A stretch of DNA of 49,424 nt from an uncultured Acidobacteriota bacterium (GTDB lineage Bacteria; Acidobacteriota; Vicinamibacteria; Vicinamibacterales; CAVVIG01), in the NCBI GenBank assembly GCA_902825985.1, contig CADEDC010000041.1, positions 1-49,424 of the forward strand. The letters run 5' to 3'. Each line of letters starts with the position of its first letter. The stretch's first letter is position 1. The notes under the pieces are model-generated. The model saw only the letters and a list, made by a program, of their open reading frames with translations. It had not been told where the DNA came from and made no database searches. Both the position numbers and the translations under genes were made by a program. Of this stretch, positions 24,783 to 33,257 are shown piece by piece.

Positions 24783-27722
24783 GTGCGAATTCAACGCCTC
24801 GTCCCGGTCGCAATCGCCCTCGTGGCGCTGTTCTGGGCGCCGTCACCGGCGTCCGCACAAAGCACGATTGCCGGAGTCGTCCGCGACAGCTCGGGCGGCG
24901 TCTTGCCCGGCGTCACCGTCGAAGCCGCGAGCGACGTCCTCATCGAGAAGCTACGGAGTGTCATTTCCGATGCGGAGGGACGCTACTCGATCGTGGATCT
25001 GCGGCCGGGCGAGTACGCGCTGACCTACGCCCTGCCCGGATTCAGCACCGTCAAGCGCGACAGCGTGTCGGTCGCCGCCGGCGTCGTCGTGCCGATCAAC
25101 GTGGAACTGCGGGTTGGCGCGTTGGACGAGATGATCACGGTCTCGGGATCGACTCCGGTGGTCGACGTCCAGACGGTGGCGACGACGCAGATCCTCAAGC
25201 GGGACGTGCTCGACGCGATTCCGACCGGACGCAGTATCTGGGCGGTCGGCCAGGTGCTCACCGGGGTGTCGCTGAGCGCGCCGGACGTCGGCGGGTCACG
25301 CGGCATGCAGCAGACCTACATGTCGGTGCATGGGCTGAGCAGCGGTGGCCAGGACAACACCGTGCTGGTCGACGGCATGATGATCAACGGCATGCAGTCG
25401 GACGGCGCCGTCCAGACCCATCTGAACGACGCCATGATCCAGGAGAGCAGCTATCAGACGAGCGGCGTCGGCGCCGACACGTCGGCCGGCGGCGTTCGCA
25501 TGAACATCATCCCGCGAGACGGCGGCAACCAGACGAGCGGCGCGCTGTTCTCGTCGTGGCAAGGGCAGGGGCTGACGTCCGACAACCTCACCGCGGGGCT
25601 CGTCGCCCGCGGCATGCGGGCGGTCGACAAGGTCGACCGGACCTGGGACTTCAACCTGTCACAGGGCGGCCCGCTGGCGACGAACCGGATCTGGTACTTC
25701 GGATCGTTCCGGCACTGGGGCGTCGACGCGCCGATTGCCGATACGTTCTACAGCGACGGTACGGCGGCCGGCACGGCCGCCTGCTTCCGCCGCACCATCG
25801 TCTGCGCACAGGCGGTCGACGATCAGAAGGCGTGGTCGGGCGTCGCCCGCCTGACGTGGCAGATCAGCCCGCGCAACAAGCTGGCGGCGTACTACGCGCG
25901 AACCGGCAAGTATCGCGGCCACGCCATGAGCGCCGGCACCGACGCGACCACCGCAGCCACGGTGTGGAACAAGCCGCTGGACTACAACGGCCAGATCAAG
26001 TACACGTCCACGTTGAGCAGCCGGCTGATGTTCGAAGGCGGCTACTCGACGAACATCATGGCCTACACGAACGAGGAACAGCCGGGTCGCGAGCAGGAGC
26101 GCTTCTCGTCCGGATGGTACGCGACGGCGCCGAAGCAGGACCGTGGCCAGGGGACGTCGTGGAACGCCATCAGCCAGCAGCAGCTGATCGAGCCCAAGCG
26201 CTTCAACGTCCAGGCGTCGATGACCTACGTCACCGGCTCGCACAACGTGAAGATCGGCGTCCAGGACACCTACGGGACCGAGACGCAATCGCGCGATCGC
26301 CAGGCCGACCTGACGCAGGTCTATCTCAACGGTGCGCCGGATACGGTCATCGTGTCGAATACGCCGATCTACCTGACCAACGCGCTGAAGGCCGGCATCG
26401 GCGTCTACGGCATGGATGCGTGGACGATCAGCCGGCTGACCGTGAACGCCGGCTTGCGGTGGGAGTACCTCAACGGCGCGGTGCAGGAATCGTATGCCGG
26501 CATCGGCCGCTTCGTGCCGGCCCGCGTCTTCCCGGAGGCGCGTGATCTGCCGAACTGGAAGAACCTGGCGCCGCGCTTCGGCGCCGCCTACGACGTCTTC
26601 GGCAACGCGAAGACGGCGCTGAAGCTGGGCTACAACCGCTACTACTATCAGATGACGACGAGCTTCCCCGGAAAGTACAACCCGCAATCGTTCGTCACCG
26701 CAACGCTGCCGTGGCGCGACAGCAACGGCGATGACATCGCCCAGGACAGCGAGATCAACTTCACCAATCTGCCGCGCAATTTCGGCACGCGTGCGCTCGG
26801 CTCGGTGGACCCGGACATCAAACGGACGTACAGCAACGAGTTCAGTCTGCAGGTGCAGCAGGAGGTGGTGCCCCGCGTGTCGGTGAACCTCGGCTGGTTC
26901 AACCGCCGGTTCAGAGACCTGACGGCGAGCCACAACCTGCTGCTGAGCCCGTCGGACTGGACGCCGGTGCAGGTGACCAGCCCGTTGGACGGCGAGAACA
27001 TCACGGTCTACAACCTCAGTCGTGCGAAGGCCGGTCAGGTGCAGAACTACGACACCAACGCACCGAACGACCGGCGTTCGCTGCGCTACGACGGCATCGA
27101 GTACGCGTTCAACATGCGGCTGCCCGGCGGCGCGACCGTGTTCGGCGGAGCGACGACCGAGCGCTCCGTCAGGGTGGCCTGCGACCTCGGTGGCTCGGGC
27201 ACCTTCCCGAGCAACACGTTCAGCGGCCAGGACGATCCGAATACGCTGCGATTCTGCGACCAGGGCGCGCTCGGGATGCCGTGGCGGACGCAGATGAAGC
27301 TGTCTGGCACCTATCCGATGTGGCGCGGGATCAAAATCTCCGGTGTCTTTCAAAGCTATGCCGGACGGCCGCTGGCCGATGCGACGCCGGGCTCGTCCAG
27401 CGTGTGGCGCATCACCCAGACCACCCGCTATCCGGACGGCACGCTGGTGGTGCCCAATCTCACGCAGACAACGCTGCTCGTGCCGTTGGTCGCGCCGGGC
27501 CGCGAGTTCCTCGATCGCACCCAGCAGGTCGATCTCAGCCTCGCGAAGTGGTTCCAGGTGCGCCGCATGCGCATCCAGGGCCAGGTCGACGTCTTCAACG
27601 CGTTCAACGGCAGCCCGGTGCTCGACGTTCGGAGCGCCGACTTCGGAACGTCCGCGTACCTTCAGCCATCGCGGGTCCTGCAGGGGCGCCTCGTGCGCCT
27701 GGGAGCACAGATGACATGGTAG
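24783..27722 (+). CDS. Oar-like TonB-dependent outer-membrane receptor 2
   Basis: A 979-residue receptor paralogous to the one at 16325. Residues 1-~26 are a signal peptide (RLVPVAIALVALFWAPSPAS, then AQ). Residues ~28-105 are a carboxypeptidase-regulatory-like domain (IAGVVRDSSGGVLPGVTVEA), then a TonB plug with DNTVLVDGMMINGMQSDG and DTSAGGVRMNIIPRDGGNQT, and a barrel ending MTW. The start is GTG 24783: AAGGAG lies 8 bp upstream of it, and a GTG at 24762 lacks such a site. The stop overlaps the ATG of the gamma-glutamyltransferase gene by 7 bp, so the receptor and enzyme are translationally coupled. The transported ligand is unknown, but a gamma-glutamyl peptide is plausible. Confidence 0.93.
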   Translation: MRIQRLVPVAIALVALFWAPSPASAQSTIAGVVRDSSGGVLPGVTVEAASDVLIEKLRSVISDAEGRYSIVDLRPGEYALTYALPGFSTVKRDSVSVAAGVVVPINVELRVGALDEMITVSGSTPVVDVQTVATTQILKRDVLDAIPTGRSIWAVGQVLTGVSLSAPDVGGSRGMQQTYMSVHGLSSGGQDNTVLVDGMMINGMQSDGAVQTHLNDAMIQESSYQTSGVGADTSAGGVRMNIIPRDGGNQTSGALFSSWQGQGLTSDNLTAGLVARGMRAVDKVDRTWDFNLSQGGPLATNRIWYFGSFRHWGVDAPIADTFYSDGTAAGTAACFRRTIVCAQAVDDQKAWSGVARLTWQISPRNKLAAYYARTGKYRGHAMSAGTDATTAATVWNKPLDYNGQIKYTSTLSSRLMFEGGYSTNIMAYTNEEQPGREQERFSSGWYATAPKQDRGQGTSWNAISQQQLIEPKRFNVQASMTYVTGSHNVKIGVQDTYGTETQSRDRQADLTQVYLNGAPDTVIVSNTPIYLTNALKAGIGVYGMDAWTISRLTVNAGLRWEYLNGAVQESYAGIGRFVPARVFPEARDLPNWKNLAPRFGAAYDVFGNAKTALKLGYNRYYYQMTTSFPGKYNPQSFVTATLPWRDSNGDDIAQDSEINFTNLPRNFGTRALGSVDPDIKRTYSNEFSLQVQQEVVPRVSVNLGWFNRRFRDLTASHNLLLSPSDWTPVQVTSPLDGENITVYNLSRAKAGQVQNYDTNAPNDRRSLRYDGIEYAFNMRLPGGATVFGGATTERSVRVACDLGGSGTFPSNTFSGQDDPNTLRFCDQGALGMPWRTQMKLSGTYPMWRGIKISGVFQSYAGRPLADATPGSSSVWRITQTTRYPDGTLVVPNLTQTTLLVPLVAPGREFLDRTQQVDLSLAKWFQVRRMRIQGQVDVFNAFNGSPVLDVRSADFGTSAYLQPSRVLQGRLVRLGAQMTW

Positions 27723-29539
27723 CGACACGACAGGTCAGATTCGCCGGTGCCTCGATCGCGTTCGCGCTCATGGCCTGGGCAGCCAGCGGACGCGCCCAGT
27801 CGCGGACGCCGTTCGGGATCCCCACCGAGGACAGGCCGAACCCGGCGGCCGACAGCCCGGCGGTGGCCGGCTCGCGCGCCCAGGGGTGGCAGGCACAGGG
27901 CCGATCCGAGGTGGTCGCGCGGCACGGCATGGTGGCGACCAGTGACCCGCTCGCCGCGCAGGCCGGACTCGACATCCTGCGGCAGGGCGGCAATGCCGTC
28001 GATGCGGCGGTGGCCGCGGGCGCCGTGCTCGACGTCACGTCGCAGAACGACACCGGCATCGGCGGCGATCTCTTCGCGCTCGTCTACGTCGCCAAGGAAA
28101 AGAAACTGTATGCGCTGAACTCCGCCGGGTGGTCGCCGGCCGGCTGGACCCCCGGGTTCTTCACCGGCACGCTGAAGGCGAAGGCGGTGCCGAACAGCGG
28201 CGTCAACGCGGCCACCGTCCCCGGGGCCGTGTCCGGCTACGACGCGCTCTTGGCACGCTTCGGCACGATGGGGTTCGCGCAAACCTTCGAGCGGGCCGCC
28301 CAGCTGGCGGACGACGGGTGGGGCCTTACCGAGCGCCGCCATGCCGATCTGCTCGGTGCCCTCAACGGCCTGCGGGCCGACGGTGACTCCAAGGCGACGT
28401 TCCTGGACGGCGATCGCGCGCCGGCGCTGTACAGCATCATCCGCAATCCCGGTCTGGCGACCGCACTGCGGGCGATCCAGCGCGGCGGTCGTGAAGCGTT
28501 CTACAAGGGCGATATCGCGACGGCGATCGTCAGAAAGGTCAGGGCCGGCGGCGGCGTGATGACCGCCGACGACCTCGCCACCTTCCGGTCGGAGTGGACC
28601 GAGCCGATCTCGACGAACTACCACGGCTTCGATGTGTTCGAGCTGCCGCCGCCGGGGCAGGGCTTTGCGGCGCTCGAGATGCTCAACATCCTTGAGGTGT
28701 GCGTGCCGAAGCTCGGCATGAACCTGGCCGCGCTCGGACCGTCGAACCCGATGTACTGGCACCTGCTGGTCGAGGCGAAGAAGCTCGCCTATGCCGATCT
28801 GCTCGCCCGGAACGCCGACCCGCTGTTTACCAGCATCCCCGTCCAGCAGCTGATCTCGAAGGACTACGCGGCGACGTTGTGCCGCCGGATCGACCCCGAA
28901 CGCGCCGCTGCGCCGGGCGTGGTCGGCGGAACCGACGGCGGCACGATCTATCTGACCACGGCGGATCGCTGGGGCAATATGGTCTCCCTCATCCACAGCG
29001 TGTTCAGCGTGTACGGGAGCCGTGCGACGGTGGCACCGTACGGCTTCGTGCTGCACAATCGCGGCTCCGCGTTCTCGCTGGATCCGGCACACCCCAACGT
29101 CGTCGCGCCGCGTAAGCGGCCGTTCCACAGCATCATTGCCGGGTTCGTGATGAAGGGCGGCGCGCCGCTGATGACCTTCGGCAACATGGGGGGCAGCGTG
29201 CAGCCGGAGACCCACGCCCAGCACATGGTCAACCTCATCGACCACGGGATGAACGTCCAGATGACGACCGACGCGGCCCGGTTCACGCACAACCAGAACC
29301 GCAACGTCCTGTCGCTCGAACACAATCTGTTCAACCTGGTGGGGGCGGCGCTCAAGGCCAAGGGACACGAGGTGCGGCCCGTGGACGGTGGCGCGGTCGG
29401 CGGCTATCAGGGGATTCTGTTCACACGTGACCCGCGGCTGCCCGAGCCGGCGTTCGACCCGACGAGCACCAGGCCGATCAACGGGACCTACCGCGGCGGC
29501 TCGGATCACCGCAAGGACGGCCAGGCCGTCGGGTGGTAG
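27716..29539 (+). CDS. Gamma-glutamyltransferase family protein (Ntn-hydrolase), exported
   Basis: A 607-residue member of the gamma-glutamyltransferase family. Residues 1-28 are a signal peptide. Family motifs are MVATSDPLAAQAGLDILRQG, GNAVDAAVAAGAVLDVT, GIGGDLFALVY and PGAVSGYDALL. The maturation site is GGTIYLTTADRWGNMVSLIH, so the catalytic threonine after autoprocessing should be Thr410. In well-studied enzymes the site reads TTH; here it is TIY, a divergence that may change substrate or activity. C-terminal PRKRPFHSIIAGFV and NMGGSVQPETHAQ are conserved. Starting within the end of the TonB receptor 2 gene, it probably processes imported or periplasmic gamma-glutamyl compounds such as glutathione; this is inference. 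Confidence 0.9.
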   Translation: MVATRQVRFAGASIAFALMAWAASGRAQSRTPFGIPTEDRPNPAADSPAVAGSRAQGWQAQGRSEVVARHGMVATSDPLAAQAGLDILRQGGNAVDAAVAAGAVLDVTSQNDTGIGGDLFALVYVAKEKKLYALNSAGWSPAGWTPGFFTGTLKAKAVPNSGVNAATVPGAVSGYDALLARFGTMGFAQTFERAAQLADDGWGLTERRHADLLGALNGLRADGDSKATFLDGDRAPALYSIIRNPGLATALRAIQRGGREAFYKGDIATAIVRKVRAGGGVMTADDLATFRSEWTEPISTNYHGFDVFELPPPGQGFAALEMLNILEVCVPKLGMNLAALGPSNPMYWHLLVEAKKLAYADLLARNADPLFTSIPVQQLISKDYAATLCRRIDPERAAAPGVVGGTDGGTIYLTTADRWGNMVSLIHSVFSVYGSRATVAPYGFVLHNRGSAFSLDPAHPNVVAPRKRPFHSIIAGFVMKGGAPLMTFGNMGGSVQPETHAQHMVNLIDHGMNVQMTTDAARFTHNQNRNVLSLEHNLFNLVGAALKAKGHEVRPVDGGAVGGYQGILFTRDPRLPEPAFDPTSTRPINGTYRGGSDHRKDGQAVGW

Positions 29540-29677
29540 CCCGGCTGCCCGGGCGTCCGCCTCGCAGCGCGAGGCGCGGAACCGCCGCCCGGACATCGAC
29601 GCCGGAGGCGTCGTCGGCGGCGGCGATCGGGCGACGACGGCAGGTGGCGATGCGACGGTCCCGGTGTCCGTTCGGGC

Positions 29678-29683
29678 TATAAT
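29678..29683 (+). promoter_or_regulatory. -10 box of the alpha/beta hydrolase gene
   Basis: A perfect TATAAT lies 41 bp before ATG 29725, giving a leader of roughly 35 nt that contains the GGAGG ribosome site. The -35 region is weak. The 185 bp between the gamma-glutamyltransferase and this gene contain nothing else recognisable. Confidence 0.5.
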
Positions 29684-29724
29684 CCGGCCTCGCCGGCGAC
29701 AGCACGCGGGCGGTGGAGGTCGGG

Positions 29725-31809
29725 ATGTTTCGGGTCGCGCGCGCTGCGGTCATCGTGTCACTGGGGCTGAGCGCGGCAGGCCTGGCGCGGAGCGCCGACG
29801 CCCGGGTTGTGCGATTCGTGGTCGAGTCGCGCACGCCGTTCGCCGAAGGGGTCAGCTTTGGCTCGACCGGCCCCTACGAGCGGCTGGTCGGCGTGGCACA
29901 CCACGAGGTCGATCCGCGCGACCCGCTGAATCGCGTCATCACCGACATCGACAAGGCGCCGCGCAACCGCCGCGGCATGGTCGAGTTCCGGACGCCGTTC
30001 TTCATCCTCAAACCGGTCGACCTCTCGCGCGGCAATCACAAGATTTACTACACGGTGAACAATCGCGGGAACGACCCGCTGCTGAATGCCAGAACCCGCG
30101 CCGACGTGGGCCTGAACGACTTCCCGTTGCGCATGGGCTACACGATTGCCGACGCGGGATGGGAGGGCGATCTGGTTCCGGCGGCAACCCGGCTGGCGGC
30201 CGATCTGCCGATCGCCACCCAGCCGGACGGCAGCCCGATCGTCGAGCGGATGCGCTACGAGTACTCGGACCGCAACATCCCGAAGGACGGCATCTTCACG
30301 CTGAACCTCGAGGGAAGTCCGGCCTTCACCTCGTACGCGGCCGCGGACACAGATCCCGCGCATGCCACGCTCACCGTGCGGGACCGGGTCCGCGGACCGA
30401 AGACCGCCGTGTCGCCGGACCGGTGGGCCTTCGGCCGGTGCCCCACCGGCCGCGCCAGCCTGACCGCGACGGCCACCGACCTCTGCCTCTTCGACGGCTT
30501 CCGTCGCGACAAGCTCTACGAACTGGTCTACACCGCCAGGAACCCGATCGTGATGGGCCTCGGACACGCCACGACGCGCGACGTCGCATCGTTCCTGCGC
30601 TACGAAGCCAGGGACGCCGCGGGGACCGCGAATCCGCTGGCGCCGGGCGGGACGCCTGACGTGCGGCGCATCTACGCGACCGGGGCGTCGCAGACCGGTG
30701 CCTACCTGCGCGACTTCATGTACTACGGCTTCAACGAGGACGAGGCGCATCGCCGGGTATTCGACGGCATCATCCCGACCATCGCCGGCACGCTGCGCGT
30801 GTTCATCAACACGCGGTTCGCCGATCCGAACGTCTTCGCCGGCCAGGACGTCACGCCGGACTACCTGCAGAATTCCTACCCGCCCTTCACCTATGGCGTC
30901 AGCACCGACAGCGCGAGCGGCATCCGCGACGGCATCCTGACGCGGCCGGCGACCGATCCGCGCGTCTTTCAGATCGATTCGGCGAGCGAGTTCTGGCAGC
31001 TGCGCGCGTCGCTGAACACGGTGGATGGGGAGGGCCGGACCGTGCCCATCCCATCCAACGTCCGGCTGTACTTCGTGTCGAGCACCGGCCACGGATTCAC
31101 GACCGGCGGGCTGTCCCTGCCGGCGCCCGGACGCCTGGACCGCTGTGAGAGTCCGACGCCGTCCGGTACGGGCGAAATCCAGAGGGCGCTGCTGGTCGCC
31201 ATGGACGAGTGGGTCGACCGCGGCATCGAACCGCCCGCCAGCAACTATCCGCGCGTCGAGGACGGCACGTTGATCCCCGCGTCCCGCGTCGCCGCCGCCT
31301 TTCCGAGAATTCCCGGCGTGACGGTACCGCCGGCGGCCAACGACCTCGAACTGCTCGACTTCGGCTCGGCCTTCGGCCGGCACGGCGGCATCCTCGCGGC
31401 GCAACCGCCGCGTGCCGGGCACGCCTACCAGGTGCTGGTGCCGAAGCCCGACGCGGACGGCCTCGACCTTGGTGGTACACGCCCGCTGCAGGTCCGCGTG
31501 CCGCTCGGGACGTCCACCGGATGGAACGCGCGGATTCCGGCATTTCGAGGACCGGACCTGTGTGGCCTCACGGGCTCGTACCTGCCGTTCGCCCGCAGCC
31601 TCGCGGAGCGGCAGGCGAGCGGCGACCCGCGGCCGTCGCTGCAGGAGCGCTACACCGACCGTCCGGGGTTCGTGCGCGCGGTGCAGGACGCTGCTCGGGC
31701 GCTGGTCGCCGACCGGTTCCTGCTGCAGGAAGATGCGGACCGGCTGATGGCCGCCGCCGGCGCCGTCGATGTCTTCTCGCCGGCGCCCTCGACGGCTGCC
31801 GTCCGCTGA
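29725..31809 (+). CDS. Secreted alpha/beta-hydrolase domain protein (large family, unassigned substrate)
   Basis: A 694-residue exported hydrolase of the large family usually annotated only as alpha/beta hydrolase domain-containing. Residues 1-~25 are a signal peptide ending RSADA. Two conserved early blocks are PYERLVGVAHHEVDPRDPLN and IYYTVNNRGND. The probable nucleophile is in YATGASQTGAYLRDFMYYG near residue 320, and a conserved C-terminal block reads GLTGSYLPFARSLAERQASG, then RPSLQERY. Esterase activity is likely, but the substrate is unknown. GGAGG lies 6 bp before ATG 29725, deciding the start over GTG 29713. The gene is downstream of the gamma-glutamyltransferase but has its own promoter. 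Confidence 0.88.
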   Translation: MFRVARAAVIVSLGLSAAGLARSADARVVRFVVESRTPFAEGVSFGSTGPYERLVGVAHHEVDPRDPLNRVITDIDKAPRNRRGMVEFRTPFFILKPVDLSRGNHKIYYTVNNRGNDPLLNARTRADVGLNDFPLRMGYTIADAGWEGDLVPAATRLAADLPIATQPDGSPIVERMRYEYSDRNIPKDGIFTLNLEGSPAFTSYAAADTDPAHATLTVRDRVRGPKTAVSPDRWAFGRCPTGRASLTATATDLCLFDGFRRDKLYELVYTARNPIVMGLGHATTRDVASFLRYEARDAAGTANPLAPGGTPDVRRIYATGASQTGAYLRDFMYYGFNEDEAHRRVFDGIIPTIAGTLRVFINTRFADPNVFAGQDVTPDYLQNSYPPFTYGVSTDSASGIRDGILTRPATDPRVFQIDSASEFWQLRASLNTVDGEGRTVPIPSNVRLYFVSSTGHGFTTGGLSLPAPGRLDRCESPTPSGTGEIQRALLVAMDEWVDRGIEPPASNYPRVEDGTLIPASRVAAAFPRIPGVTVPPAANDLELLDFGSAFGRHGGILAAQPPRAGHAYQVLVPKPDADGLDLGGTRPLQVRVPLGTSTGWNARIPAFRGPDLCGLTGSYLPFARSLAERQASGDPRPSLQERYTDRPGFVRAVQDAARALVADRFLLQEDADRLMAAAGAVDVFSPAPSTAAVR

Positions 31810-31934
31810 GCGACGCCGTTACGGCGCCTCAGCCAGACACGGCCTGGGCGCTTTGGCCGACAGGGCTGCGGCGCCCGCCGGACAGCCAGACCGGCCCCGG
31901 CCTGACACACCGGAGGGCGCCTAGCCCGACAGGG

Positions 31935-31956
31935 GCCTACGCTATACTGCGTAGGC
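31935..31956. promoter_or_regulatory. Perfect inverted repeat centred on a -10 box
   Basis: Arms GCCTACGC (31935-31942) and GCGTAGGC (31949-31956) are exact reverse complements separated by TATACT, which itself looks like a -10 box. The right arm directly abuts the GTG start at 31957. A repressor bound here would block RNA polymerase; alternatively the RNA could not form the full hairpin because transcription would start near its end. This is an operator candidate for the response-regulator gene. Confidence 0.6.
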
Positions 31957-32343
31957 GTGACCAAGAGCCCGGACCGGCAGGTGCTGGTAGTCGAAGATGA
32001 CGTCTCGGTGCGGCGTCCTCTGGTGAAGTTCCTCGAGATGCACGAGTTCGCCGTGATGACCGCGGAGACGGCGGAGCAGGGACTCGAAGCGCTGCGGCGG
32101 CAGCGATTCATCGCGGCGGTCGTCGACCTGCGCCTGCGTCGCGGCTCGGGCCGGGACGTCGTGGTCGCGACGCCCTCCGACATGCCCGTCATCATCTTTT
32201 CGGGCGTGCCGTCCGAATCGGCTGAGCTCGAGAAGCTGCGGCCCCGGACCCGCCTGATCGAGAAGCCGTATTCGCTGGTGCTGCTCGTTGAAACCCTCGA
32301 AGAGATGCTCGGCGAGCCGGGCTCACAGAATCTTCATGCCTAG
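31957..32343 (+). CDS. Single-domain response regulator (receiver only) 1
   Basis: A 128-residue CheY-like receiver domain without an output domain. The acidic pair is in VLVVEDDVSVRR (Glu13, Asp14, Asp15), the phosphoacceptor is Asp in AVVDLRLRRGSG, the conserved Ser is in VIIFSG, and the conserved Lys is in LIEKPYS. All catalytic positions are present, so it should be phosphorylated by a histidine kinase encoded elsewhere. The GTG start sits immediately after a perfect inverted repeat that contains the -10 box, with no Shine-Dalgarno sequence, so the mRNA is probably leaderless. Its 3' end overlaps the convergent arginase gene by 21 bp. The partner and role are unknown. Confidence 0.9.
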   Translation: MTKSPDRQVLVVEDDVSVRRPLVKFLEMHEFAVMTAETAEQGLEALRRQRFIAAVVDLRLRRGSGRDVVVATPSDMPVIIFSGVPSESAELEKLRPRTRLIEKPYSLVLLVETLEEMLGEPGSQNLHA

Positions 32344-33237
32344 AGCCGACAAAGCCAGCTCAGTGCCGAGCTGGGCGGTGGCGTTGCGGACATCGAGCGT
32401 CGGGTTCACTTCGACCATGTCGAGCGAGGTCAGCAGCCCCGAGTCGGCGATGATTTCCATCACCAGGTGCGCTTCGCGGTAGTCGAGACCGCCCCTCACC
32501 GGTGTGCCGACGCCGGGTGCCACGGACGGATCGCAGACGTCCATGTCGAACGACACGTGAATGCCTGCGGTGCCGGCGCCGGCCAGCTGAATCGCCTGCT
32601 CGAGCACCGCCGCCGATCCCTGACGATCGATGTCCTTGATCGTGAAGACGTGGACGCCTGACTTCTTCACCGCTTCCTTCTCGCGGTCGTCGAGGTTGCG
32701 TATGCCGACGAGGACGGTGTGCTGCGGCAGCACCTTGGGCCGCATCCCACCGATGTCGGCGAGCTCCGACGGCTCTTCGCCGAGCAGGGCGGCGAGCGGC
32801 ATCCCATGCACGTTGCCGCTGGGCGACATGTCGGGCGTGTTCATGTCGCCGTGCGCATCGACCCAGAGGACGCCAATCGGCCGGTTGTGCACGCGCTTCG
32901 CCCACACCGCTGCCGCCGCCACCGAGCCGGCGCCGAGGCTGTGGTCGCCGCCGAGCACGAGCGGGGTGGCGCCGTCCGTCAGCGACTGCAACGACGTCTC
33001 GTAGAGCCGCTGGCACACCTTTGCGATCTCGCGGATGTACTTCTTGCGCTCGTCGCGCGGCGACTTGCTCTCCGGTATCGGCGCCAGGATGTCGCCCTTG
33101 TCGACGACGGTATAGCCGAGGCGTGAGATGCGCTCGCCGAGACCGGCGATGCGGAACGCCGACGGCCCCATGTCGACACCTCGCCGTCCCGCGCCGAGGT
33201 CGAGTGGTACGCCGATGATGTGAACGGGCCTGGCCAT
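32323..33237 (-). CDS. rocF: Arginase
   Basis: A 304-residue ureohydrolase that should hydrolyse arginine to ornithine and urea with two manganese ions. The ligand motifs are GGDHSLGAGS, DAHGDMNTPD and SFDMDVCDPS, all intact, and ILGVPLDLGAGRRGVDMGPS-like N-terminal sequence (HIIGVPLDLGAGRRGVDMGP) is typical of arginases rather than agmatinases. GGAG lies 6 bp before the ATG at 33237; ATG 33243 and GTG 33261 are weaker alternatives. It is the last gene of a minus-strand run hemE-hemY-arginase and lies 20 bp after hemY. The link with haem synthesis is not metabolically obvious. Its end overlaps receiver gene 1. Confidence 0.93.
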   Translation of the reverse strand: MARPVHIIGVPLDLGAGRRGVDMGPSAFRIAGLGERISRLGYTVVDKGDILAPIPESKSPRDERKKYIREIAKVCQRLYETSLQSLTDGATPLVLGGDHSLGAGSVAAAAVWAKRVHNRPIGVLWVDAHGDMNTPDMSPSGNVHGMPLAALLGEEPSELADIGGMRPKVLPQHTVLVGIRNLDDREKEAVKKSGVHVFTIKDIDRQGSAAVLEQAIQLAGAGTAGIHVSFDMDVCDPSVAPGVGTPVRGGLDYREAHLVMEIIADSGLLTSLDMVEVNPTLDVRNATAQLGTELALSALGMKIL

Positions 33238-33257
33238 GCGCATCTCCGGTTCGAGAT

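Noticed and set aside
25659..27728. 689-codon open frame antisense to TonB receptor 2
   Set aside because: No recognisable domain; the plus strand has a signal peptide, plug and barrel with normal codon use.
29758..31422. 554-codon open frame antisense to the alpha/beta hydrolase
   Set aside because: Shadow of a well-supported gene; no ribosome site or motif.
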